Of a DNA stretch of 8,077 nucleotides, positions 1 through 5,282 are shown one piece after another (within the stretch, counting starts at the first letter, position 1; each line of letters opens with the position of its first letter). Position numbers and translations under genes: made by a program. Origin of the DNA: DAONDZ01 sp964517555. GTDB taxonomy: Bacteria; Patescibacteriota; Patescibacteriia; Patescibacteriales; UBA12465. The notes beneath the pieces are model-generated. The model ran no database searches, had not been told where the DNA came from, and saw only the letters and a list, made by a program, of their open reading frames with translations. The stretch covers positions 1 to 8,077 of the forward strand of contig CAZFEF010000028.1 of the NCBI GenBank assembly GCA_964517555.1, given 5' to 3'.

Positions 1-42
1 AATATTAATTTATCAATGTCAAAAACATCGACCAAAGTTTAA

Positions 43-204
43 TTTCCTCAACAATTTCGTTTAAATGTTTCGATATTTCTTCTCGGAGGAGTATCCACGG
101 AAACTTCAGGGACAATAACCGGGTTAACCAACGGAGTAGCCTACGACTTAGCGGTAGTAGCAACTAATATCTTAGGTTATCAAACTAATGACGTTGCTCT
201 TTCA
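43..204 (+). other. Open 5' extension encoding the end of an FN3-like domain
   Basis: This reading frame is open and continuous with the cell-wall protein that follows, but it has no ATG, GTG or TTG start between the TAA at 40-42 and GTG 205. Its translation includes TSGTITGLTNGVAYDLAVVA and ends in SVATP, which is the typical last two strands of a fibronectin type III domain (the LTNG.aY.l.V.AtN pattern). Codons upstream of 43 in this frame hit a stop, and the other two frames do not give a convincing FN3 start. The most likely reading is that the real gene begins upstream of the window and that bases 1-60 carry a frameshift, an assembly edge error or a genuine disruption. The FN3 call rests on pattern recognition only. 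Confidence 0.55.
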
Positions 205-894
205 GTGGCTACGCCGGTAGCGCCTCCCACCCCTTCTTCGGGTAATGCTAATAACAGCGTTGTCTATTCGGCTCCGTCACCATCGTCTGATAATTTTAGT
301 TCGGAAATAATTATTGACCAGGGGGCAGATACCACCGATGATCGTCAGGTTAATTTAACCTTGAATCCCAATACTAGTAATATCGGTTGGGTCGCTATTT
401 CTAATTCACCTTTGTTTGACGATAGTGTTAACCTGATCAGCTATCGGCCGGAACTATCTTGGGATGTTTGTTCTTTGTCCGGCTATACTCAGGTTAATTG
501 TTACGGCACCAGAGAAATTTACGTTAGATTTTATGGGCATAATGGTCAATTATTGGGCCAGGTTTCTAAAACTGTACAATATTCTCAACCAACTATTGTC
601 GAGCCAACCGGAAATGACTCTCAGAAGAATAACCAGCCAGTTTCACCGATTCCTAGCCAACCGATATCTACTCAATATTCTCTCTGTCCTAGCCGGAGTT
701 TAAGTTTCGGTAACCGTGGTTTTGAAGTTAAAGTCTTGCAAACTCTTCTGGTTAATAAGGGATTCTTATCTGCTAGGCCAAACGGAGTTTTTGGACCGGC
801 AACAAGGAGGGCGTTAATTAATTTTCAGAAAGCTAATCGGATTAATGCTATCGGTATTTTCGGCCCCCAGACCCGTCGGGCCTTGTGTCGTTAA
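205..894 (+). CDS. Secreted/cell-surface protein with Ig-like and C-terminal peptidoglycan-binding domain (5'-truncated)
   Basis: The GTG at 205 is the first formal start in this frame, but it is probably not the true one, because the upstream codons encode FN3-like sequence. Residues 1-35 (from GTG 205) form a Pro/Ser-rich linker. Residues about 35-126 resemble an Ig-like beta domain, with WVAISNSPLF near 62 and REIYVRFYGHNGQ near 103-115, as in surface proteins with 'isN...vYvrf.d..G' repeats. A second Pro/Gln/Ser linker follows. Residues about 166-228 are a PG_binding_1 domain: fGnrG.eVk.LQ.lL...Gfl, then G.FGPaTrraL..FQ.aN.I and a closing FGPqTRRAL. Cys161 and Cys228 bracket this domain and could form a disulfide. 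The expected role is non-covalent anchoring of an extracellular protein to the cell wall. A terminator follows 24 nt after the stop, so this is probably the last gene of its unit. Confidence 0.85.
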   Translation: MATPVAPPTPSSGNANNSVVYSAPSPSSDNFSSEIIIDQGADTTDDRQVNLTLNPNTSNIGWVAISNSPLFDDSVNLISYRPELSWDVCSLSGYTQVNCYGTREIYVRFYGHNGQLLGQVSKTVQYSQPTIVEPTGNDSQKNNQPVSPIPSQPISTQYSLCPSRSLSFGNRGFEVKVLQTLLVNKGFLSARPNGVFGPATRRALINFQKANRINAIGIFGPQTRRALCR

Positions 895-918
895 TTATTA
901 TTTAATTTAGAATTCATT

Positions 919-943
919 GCCGGAGCCCCGGCTTTATTTTTTT
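919..943 (+). terminator. Rho-independent terminator after the cell-wall protein gene
   Basis: GCCGG (919-923) pairs with CCGGC (928-932) across a 4-nt loop and is followed by TTTATTTTTTT (933-943). The hairpin overlaps a possible TTG start at 917 and ends 7 nt before ATG 950. This argues against TTG 917 as the start of the Nudix gene. Confidence 0.75.
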
Positions 944-949
944 GATTTT

Positions 950-1516
950 ATGACAGAGCTATTGAACGTGGTTGATGATCACGATCAAATAATTGGGCAG
1001 GAATCCAGAGAAGAAATCCATCGGCGCGGTTTATGGCATAGAGAAATTCATGTTTATTTCATTACCCCTCAAGGCGAAGTGATTTTTCAGCATCGAGCTA
1101 AAGACAAAGATACTTATCCTGATTTATTGGATGCTACTGTCGGCGGCCATGTGGAAATTGGCGAGAGTTATGAAGAGGCGGCTCTCAAGGAGGTCGAAGA
1201 AGAGACTGGGTTGAAGTTATCTTTATCTGATTTGATTTTTATTAACAAAATTCAGAAATCTTCGGAGGACAAGAAGACGAACAAGATTAACCGGGTTTTT
1301 AATTCTCGGTATTTGTATTTTTATTCCGGTTCGATTTCGGACTTGAAGATTGAGGCCGGCAAGGCTATCGGTTTTGAACCTTGGCCGCTGTTAAAATTAC
1401 CTCAGTTAGATGAAGCAGAGCAGTCTCGTTTTATTCCTTATGTTTTTCATTTTGCCGCTACTGACTTAACCTATTTCGTCAGACAGTTGCTATCTTCCAA
1501 GATTGACAGTCACTAA
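950..1516 (+). CDS. Nudix hydrolase, isopentenyl-diphosphate isomerase-like (YfcD-type)
   Basis: This is a 188-residue Nudix-fold protein. The Nudix box lies at residues 66-88: G66, E72, then K80-E-V-E-E-E-T-G-L88, fitting GX5EX7REUXEEXGU except that the first Arg is Lys80. The N-terminus (LLNVVDDHDQIIG, then HRRGLWHREIHVYF) is the layout shared by type I IPP isomerases and YfcD-like hydrolases. The catalytic Cys of IPP isomerase (the CGHP motif) is replaced here: the sequence reads TVGGHV (63-68). It is therefore probably a metal-dependent pyrophosphohydrolase on an unknown nucleotide or diphosphate substrate, not a working isomerase. ATG 950 is chosen because the terminator at 919-943 lies across the upstream TTG alternative (917), and homologous N-termini begin about here. 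There is no visible SD, and the short gap suggests a very short leader or read-through. Confidence 0.85.
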   Translation: MTELLNVVDDHDQIIGQESREEIHRRGLWHREIHVYFITPQGEVIFQHRAKDKDTYPDLLDATVGGHVEIGESYEEAALKEVEEETGLKLSLSDLIFINKIQKSSEDKKTNKINRVFNSRYLYFYSGSISDLKIEAGKAIGFEPWPLLKLPQLDEAEQSRFIPYVFHFAATDLTYFVRQLLSSKIDSH

Positions 1517-1573
1517 TTACCGGTGTACCATGTTCAAGTATTATTTATGAATACTAATATTAACTGTTTAAAA

Positions 1574-1579
1574 AGGAGG
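1574..1579 (+). promoter_or_regulatory. Strong Shine-Dalgarno deciding the M23 gene start
   Basis: AGGAGG, within AAAAAGGAGGATAA, lies 9 nt upstream of ATG 1589. It shows that translation starts there and not at the in-frame GTG at 1523, which would add 22 unconserved-looking residues. Confidence 0.85.
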
Positions 1580-1588
1580 ATAATAGCT

Positions 1589-2179
1589 ATGGACGAATTG
1601 CGGCAACACGCCGGAAATCCAACTTGGCAACAAGTTGAAACTAGTTCTTTGATTTATCATTACCCCTTGTCCCTCAAGGATTTGCCCAGCCCAGAAGAAT
1701 TGGCGGTTTTGTCTCGCGGTATACCGGCTAAAGATTTGCGGTCGGTCGGCAATTTTTTAGTGACTGTCAGTCCTGAATCTCATATCGGTCCATTCAACCA
1801 GGCCTTAGATTTTCTGGTCATGGATGGTTCATCGGTTCTGGCCGCTAACGACGGCCGGATAGTAGAGGTAATTGATACTTTTAACGAATGGGGAGATAAT
1901 CCTGAATACCGGTCTCGATTGAATTATCTGACAATCGCCCATACTCTGCCAGGGAGACAAGTGGAGTTTTCTCAGTATTGTCATTTGGCCCAGGGCTCGG
2001 TCAGAGGCTTCAACCTAAAAATTGGGAGCCTGGTAAGAGCGGGACAGGAAATTGCTCGAGTCGGTAAAACCGGCTGGACCGATCGCGATCATTTACACTT
2101 CATTGTGTTTCGCGGCGAACCGCAGTCTCGAATAAACCCTTTTGGTTTTCGTAGTTTAGAGATTCGGTTTATCTCTTGA
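1589..2179 (+). CDS. M23 (LytM-type) metallopeptidase domain protein
   Basis: This 196-residue protein has a C-terminal lysostaphin/LytM-type fold. The first metal-site strand is SHIGPFNQALDFLV (64-77), with H65 and D74, followed by the family's G..VlAa.dG.iveV segment (80-94). YCHL (130-133), G..V.aGq.ia.vGkTG (146-162) and the H168-L-H170 motif complete the domain. In canonical LytM enzymes the first ligand is the His of HxxxD. Here that position is Asn70, and the nearest His is H65, five residues upstream. This resembles a known M23 subgroup with a 'SHxG...YAxDF' strand, so activity is plausible but not certain. No signal peptide or membrane segment is visible in residues 1-60, so it is either cytoplasmic or exported by another route. 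A terminator-like hairpin follows immediately. The stop is TGA, which supports the standard genetic code. Confidence 0.85.
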   Translation: MDELRQHAGNPTWQQVETSSLIYHYPLSLKDLPSPEELAVLSRGIPAKDLRSVGNFLVTVSPESHIGPFNQALDFLVMDGSSVLAANDGRIVEVIDTFNEWGDNPEYRSRLNYLTIAHTLPGRQVEFSQYCHLAQGSVRGFNLKIGSLVRAGQEIARVGKTGWTDRDHLHFIVFRGEPQSRINPFGFRSLEIRFIS

Positions 2180-2186
2180 TTTTTTG

Positions 2187-2217
2187 ACCCGCTGGCTGAT
2201 TATTGCCAGTGGGTTTT
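2187..2217 (+). terminator. Rho-independent terminator after the M23 gene
   Basis: ACCCGCTGGC (2187-2196) pairs with GCCAGTGGGT (2205-2214), a 10-bp stem with one G-U pair and an 8-nt loop. It is followed by a short run, TTTTATATAAT. The U-run is only four long, so efficiency may be modest. It sits 7 nt after the M23 stop. Confidence 0.7.
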
Positions 2218-2218
2218 A

Positions 2219-2224
2219 TATAAT
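2219..2224 (+). promoter_or_regulatory. Putative -10 element for mscL
   Basis: A perfect TATAAT lies directly after the terminator U-run, and transcription would start near 2231, about 8 nt before ATG 2239. No good -35 is present at 17 nt (CTGATT). The mscL start has no SD, so a nearly leaderless message is plausible. Confidence 0.4.
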
Positions 2225-2238
2225 TTAACTTCAAATTT

Positions 2239-2610
2239 ATGAAATTTATTAATGAGTTTAAAGAGTTCGCCGTCAAAGGTAACGTGGTTGATTTGGCTGT
2301 AGCGGTTATCATTGGTGGCGCTTTCGGTAAAATAGTCACCTCTTTAGTGGCCGATGTCTTGATGCCGCCCTTAGGGTGGCTTTTGGGCGGGGTTGATTTT
2401 AGCGCCATCCAGATTAAGACCGGGGAGACTATTATTATGAATATTGGTGCCTTTCTTCAGGCGGTAGTTGATTTTGTTATTATCGCTTTAGTTATTTTTA
2501 TTGCCATTAAGGCTTTAAATCGAATTAAAAAGAAAGAGGCAGCCACTCCAGCGGCTCCTTCACCGGAAATAGCTCTGTTAACTGAAATTCGTGATTCTTT
2601 AAAACGTTAA
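2239..2610 (+). CDS. mscL: Large-conductance mechanosensitive channel MscL
   Basis: This 123-residue protein has the usual MscL length and order. The amphipathic N-terminal helix (MKFINEFKEFAVKGN) leads into TM1 with the signature VVDLAVAVIIGGAFGKIVTS (16-35) that forms the pore constriction. A loop DVLMPPLGWLLGG follows, then a periplasmic-equivalent segment (about 52-65), TM2 (about 69-90) and a basic KALNRIKKKE tail. The C-terminal helix ends EIALLTEIRDSLKR, the conserved cytoplasmic bundle. It acts as a homopentameric emergency valve in the cytoplasmic membrane, releasing solutes on hypo-osmotic shock. ATG 2239 is the only sensible start. A perfect -10 lies 15 nt upstream of it, and the strong terminator downstream closes the unit, so mscL is probably monocistronic. 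Confidence 0.97.
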   Translation: MKFINEFKEFAVKGNVVDLAVAVIIGGAFGKIVTSLVADVLMPPLGWLLGGVDFSAIQIKTGETIIMNIGAFLQAVVDFVIIALVIFIAIKALNRIKKKEAATPAAPSPEIALLTEIRDSLKR

Positions 2611-2624
2611 ATATATTTTCTAGC

Positions 2625-2654
2625 AAAAGCCGCATTTACTCAATGCGGCTTTTT
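2625..2654. terminator. Bidirectional terminator between convergent mscL and prenyl synthase genes
   Basis: AAAAGCCGCATT (2625-2636) pairs perfectly with AATGCGGCTTTT (2642-2653) around a 5-nt loop, giving a U-run on both strands. On the minus strand the TAA stop of the prenyl-synthase-like gene (2638-2636) lies at the loop edge, so the distal stem arm (2642-2653) encodes that protein's last residues. One hairpin serves both genes. Confidence 0.92.
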
Positions 2655-3739
2655 AGGTCATAATAATGACGAATGAAAAGTTGGCGTTCTTTGTTATTTC
2701 GTCCTATGAGGCATTTATCTAGTAAGCGATGGAAGTATTGCTTGGTAGTTAAGGCGGTAATTTGAGCTAGATATTTTTTCCCCGCAGCTACCAAGAGGTT
2801 GATTTCTTTTTCGGCTCTGGGCAAGTCGCCATTTAATTGTCGATTGAGATAATTATCGTTGCCACTTATCTGATCTTCTTTGCGATCTCGGAGGTCGTCA
2901 TGTAATTGTCTGAGGCCGTGATAACAGCGCATATAATTTAGCCAATTTTTTTGGTTAGAGCTTCTTTCGAGGATTGGTAGAGCTTCTAAGATAATTAGGG
3001 GGCCTAAGGCCGGTGCTAGAGATTTGCGGGCTAATTCTATTGTTGTTTTAGCAGTTATCATTTGCCCCTGGTTTAGGTCTGAAAAAATAACGTCTATCAT
3101 TTTTTTAGTTTCGGGGCTGACTTTTATACCTCCTAATAAATTATTAGCTAGACGTAGAAATTCTAAGCCAATAACCAGAGTCATGGGGTCTATTTCTTGA
3201 TCAATGATGTCATCAAAGATGGTATAGGCGGTCCAGAGTAAATAATTTATTCGTCCTAATTTAATCGGTAGTGATGGCTCAACTAGTGATTGCCATTTGG
3301 GATCCAGTGAGGCGAAGAACCGATGGGTTAGAAGACTGATTTCCTGTTCTTGATCTCTAGTTTTAGTGCGGGTTAATTGTTTCTTGGCTTCCGTTTTCAT
3401 AATCTCCGGCCAGAGCTCAATTTGAGCCATTATCGGTTCGGTTATTTTTTTAGCCAAGTCGATATAATGACCGGTCGGGATTATTTGGTTATCAGCTAAG
3501 AATTTTTGGATTTGCTTGGTTAACTGCGGATCAGTTTTGCCAGCTTGATTATAATATGATAATTGATCATCGCTTCCGATAGTTTCTAGCAGACAAACAA
3601 TTATGGCCCATTGCCTTGGGGAAAGTTTTGGTTTAGCGGTTGCTAGATATATGAAGCCGGAATTAAGTGATGATTGGAAGCGCGACCTTAATAATTGGTC
3701 TTGGTTAATTAAAAAGCTAATGCGTTTTTGAGGATTCAT
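2636..3739 (-). CDS. Polyprenyl synthetase-fold enzyme (isoprenyl transferase/ComQ-like candidate)
   Basis: The product is 367 residues from ATG 3739. A GTG at 3775 would add 12 residues. Neither start has a well-spaced SD, and the ATG is preferred. Two aspartate-rich Mg-binding motifs mark the class I isoprenoid synthase fold: FDDIID (D176, D177, D180) and GLRQLHDDLRD (D281, D282, D285), about 100 residues apart as in polyprenyl synthetases (PF00348). The first motif lacks the downstream Arg-Arg usual in chain-elongating synthases. The first DDxxD lies about 90 residues later than usual, so residues 1 to about 135 are an extra, unrecognised N-terminal region. No TM or signal peptide is seen. 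It overlaps the kinase gene by 23 nt (59 nt if GTG) and is presumably translationally coupled to it. Family knowledge supports use of an allylic diphosphate. Transfer to the small Trp peptide upstream, as ComQ does to ComX, is inference. Alternatives are a terpene or prenyl-lipid synthase. Confidence 0.75.
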   Translation of the reverse strand: MNPQKRISFLINQDQLLRSRFQSSLNSGFIYLATAKPKLSPRQWAIIVCLLETIGSDDQLSYYNQAGKTDPQLTKQIQKFLADNQIIPTGHYIDLAKKITEPIMAQIELWPEIMKTEAKKQLTRTKTRDQEQEISLLTHRFFASLDPKWQSLVEPSLPIKLGRINYLLWTAYTIFDDIIDQEIDPMTLVIGLEFLRLANNLLGGIKVSPETKKMIDVIFSDLNQGQMITAKTTIELARKSLAPALGPLIILEALPILERSSNQKNWLNYMRCYHGLRQLHDDLRDRKEDQISGNDNYLNRQLNGDLPRAEKEINLLVAAGKKYLAQITALTTKQYFHRLLDKCLIGRNNKERQLFIRHYYDLKSRIE

Positions 3740-5090
3740 GTTTGCAGGGCAGGCTGATTGTGAATTTAGTGCCACTTCCTATTTGGCTCTGGAAATTTAT
3801 TTGGCCGCCGTAGTCTTTCTCGATAATATTTTTAGCGGCAGATAGGCCGATTCCTAAACCTTTATCGGGCTTAGTGCTAAAAAATGGTTCGAATATTTTG
3901 GCTTGATTCTCGTCAGTGATACCGGTGCCGTAGTCCTGGACGGAGATTAATATATTCTGTTCGTGCTTCTTAATTCTGATCTCTATAGCTTTATGCGGTC
4001 CGTTTTTGTTGCTATAGGAATCAATGGCGTTGGCGGTTAAGTTCATTATTATTTGGCTAAATTTAATTGGATCCCCGGTCAGCCAAAAGGCACCAGTGGT
4101 TTTAAAATCACAAGCGAGCCCGTTTTTAGTTAATGGATAATTTAGGAGTATTATCACTTGCTTTATTTCTTCCTCTATCGAGAAGGCGGTTACTCGGCTC
4201 TCGGCTTTTAATTGTTTTTTGAGAGTAACGACGAAGTCTTCCATTCTCTTCGTGGCTCTTAAGGCTCGTTGCAGATTAGCTGACGGTATCGGTGCCGGCC
4301 CGGATTCGGTTTTTTCTATTTGTCTCAAATTAGCGTTAATCGCAGTTAAGGGATTGATTAAATCATGGAAGATACCGGCCGCCAGACGGCCGAATTCAGC
4401 CAGGCGGTACAAGTGAGTCATTTTCTCTAATTGAGCTTTTTGTAATTCTTCGGTTCTAGCGGCTACGGTTTCTTCTAGATTATCCCTTTCTTGACGGAGT
4501 AAATCTTCCGAACGCCAGGCCCTCTTTAGCGATTGGCGAATTTGGCGGGCATAGAGAGTGCAGATAGTGGCGATGATTATGATAATAATTATTTCCGGAA
4601 TAGCATCGCCGAGGTTAGCCGGGTTAAGGCGCCAATAAAGATTCGGTGTTAATATTTTCTGGCTTTCCAATATTGCTCCGGTAAATAGGATTACGGAAGT
4701 GGCTCCGGCCATTATCCAACCGCCTCGGGCGCCTCGCAAGATGGCAGTCATCACTACTAAGAGAAGATAGAAAATAATTACCATCGGTAATTCTATCCCC
4801 CAGAGATAGGCGAAATAGGAGTTAAGCAGAAAATAGCTGGCAATAAATAGGGAGCTGGATAAGGTAGTGAATTTCCGGTTGAGTCGATAAAGAATAGCGA
4901 AGAAGGTGATAATTCCCATTCCCCAAAAAGGCGATAGGCCATGATAGTTTGATCCGTAATGTATTTTGTCCAACCATAGAATAATAGTGGCGCAGGTGGT
5001 TAGGATTAACGATAAAATTAGCAGGGTTTTTAGAATTTTTTGGCTCGAAGCTAATTCTTCCGTCTGCCATCGCTTTTTGAGATTGAGCAT
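3717..5090 (-). CDS. Six-TM membrane sensor histidine kinase
   Basis: This 457-residue kinase has about six hydrophobic segments (roughly 18-40, 54-70, 76-97, 99-118, 124-143 and 163-181), including a run of seven isoleucines at 167-173. A charged coiled coil follows (about 190-225, ERDNLEETVAARTEELQ). The HisKA dimerisation helix carries H242 in GIFHDLINPLTAI, a NtrB-like H-box with D243 next to the phospho-accepting His. The HATPase_c domain is complete: N-box N350LTAN354A, G1 D386YGTG, F-box FEPFF (400-404) and G2 GLGIGLS (411-417). No PAS, Cache or large extracellular domain is visible, so sensing must occur in the membrane or short loops, as in peptide-sensing kinases. ATG 5090 starts 3 nt after the stop of a 27-residue ORF, and the 3' end overlaps the prenyl-synthase-like gene. 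No response regulator is encoded in the window. Confidence 0.93.
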   Translation of the reverse strand: MLNLKKRWQTEELASSQKILKTLLILSLILTTCATIILWLDKIHYGSNYHGLSPFWGMGIITFFAILYRLNRKFTTLSSSLFIASYFLLNSYFAYLWGIELPMVIIFYLLLVVMTAILRGARGGWIMAGATSVILFTGAILESQKILTPNLYWRLNPANLGDAIPEIIIIIIIATICTLYARQIRQSLKRAWRSEDLLRQERDNLEETVAARTEELQKAQLEKMTHLYRLAEFGRLAAGIFHDLINPLTAINANLRQIEKTESGPAPIPSANLQRALRATKRMEDFVVTLKKQLKAESRVTAFSIEEEIKQVIILLNYPLTKNGLACDFKTTGAFWLTGDPIKFSQIIMNLTANAIDSYSNKNGPHKAIEIRIKKHEQNILISVQDYGTGITDENQAKIFEPFFSTKPDKGLGIGLSAAKNIIEKDYGGQINFQSQIGSGTKFTISLPCKHESSKTH

Positions 5091-5093
5091 AAC

Positions 5094-5177
5094 TTATTCG
5101 TGCCAAGGGATGTAGTTTCCGCTTTCGGCTGGAGAATCAACTCTTGGGCGTAATAGTTTTTTAATTAGTTCTATCAT
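5094..5177 (-). CDS. 27-residue small ORF, candidate ComX-like pheromone precursor
   Basis: ATG 5177 to TAA 5094-5096 encodes 27 residues. It begins with a basic, amphipathic MIELIKKLLRPRV and ends SGNYIPWHE, with Trp25 (codon at 5105-5103) third from the C-terminus. It lies 3 nt upstream of the kinase ATG and so looks like the first gene of the operon. In Bacillus, ComX is a small precursor whose C-terminal peptide is prenylated on a Trp usually three or four residues from the end. The two neighbours here, a membrane kinase and a DDxxD enzyme, match ComP and ComQ in role. Size, position and Trp placement are seen. Pheromone function is inference. Caveats: there is no SD, the ORF is shorter than Bacillus ComX (about 55 residues), and the best promoter would start transcription within the first codons. 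A non-translated leader or a coupling ORF is the alternative. Confidence 0.5.
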   Translation of the reverse strand: MIELIKKLLRPRVDSPAESGNYIPWHE

Positions 5178-5178
5178 A

Positions 5179-5208
5179 ATTTTAGGATTACTTAACTAAA
5201 TATGTCAA
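5179..5208 (-). promoter_or_regulatory. Sigma70-type promoter for the small-ORF/kinase/prenyl-synthase operon
   Basis: On the minus strand a perfect TTGACA (5208-5203) is followed after 18 nt by TAAAAT (5184-5179, 5 of 6 matches). The -10 ends 1 nt before ATG 5177, so a start 6-8 nt downstream would fall at codons 2-3 of the small ORF. Either initiation is unusually close, or the ORF uses another promoter, or it is not translated from this ATG. Confidence 0.6.
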
Positions 5209-5212
5209 ATTA

Positions 5213-5251
5213 CTTTTTCCTCGCTCGACCTTTAAAAGCGAGGAGCAAAAG
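5213..5251. repeat. Imperfect inverted repeat upstream of the operon promoter
   Basis: CTTTTTCCTCGCT (5213-5225) and AGCGAGGAGCAAAAG (5237-5251) pair over 13 positions with a 2-nt bulge (GC at 5245-5246) and an 11-nt loop. The core is CCTCGCT/AGCGAGG. No U-run follows on either strand, so it is not an ordinary terminator. It ends 5 nt upstream of the -35 TTGACA, a position suited to an activator site or an mRNA structure. Confidence 0.55.
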
Positions 5252-5282
5252 TCTTTGTTGAATAAATTACTTAATTTAGAAA

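Noticed and set aside
917..949. TTG start giving an 11-residue longer Nudix protein
   Set aside because: The extra codons are the terminator hairpin and U-run of the previous gene.
950..1516. Functional type I isopentenyl-diphosphate isomerase
   Set aside because: The catalytic Cys of the CGH motif is Gly, so isomerase activity is not supported.
1537..1555. AGTATT/AATACT inverted repeat upstream of the M23 gene
   Set aside because: The 6-bp AT-rich arms are within what chance gives in such sequence, and there is no U-run or conserved context.
1523..1588. GTG start for the M23 protein
   Set aside because: A strong SD 9 nt before ATG 1589 fixes the start there. The added residues overlap the SD and resemble intergenic sequence.
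2169..2408. 79-residue minus-strand ORF over mscL
   Set aside because: It is antisense to mscL codons and the M23 terminator. Its Lys/Thr/Pro-rich translation is what the reverse of a membrane protein gene gives.
4822..5106. 94-residue minus-strand ORF overlapping the kinase start
   Set aside because: It is an out-of-frame shadow of the kinase N-terminus and the small ORF, with no SD and low-complexity composition.
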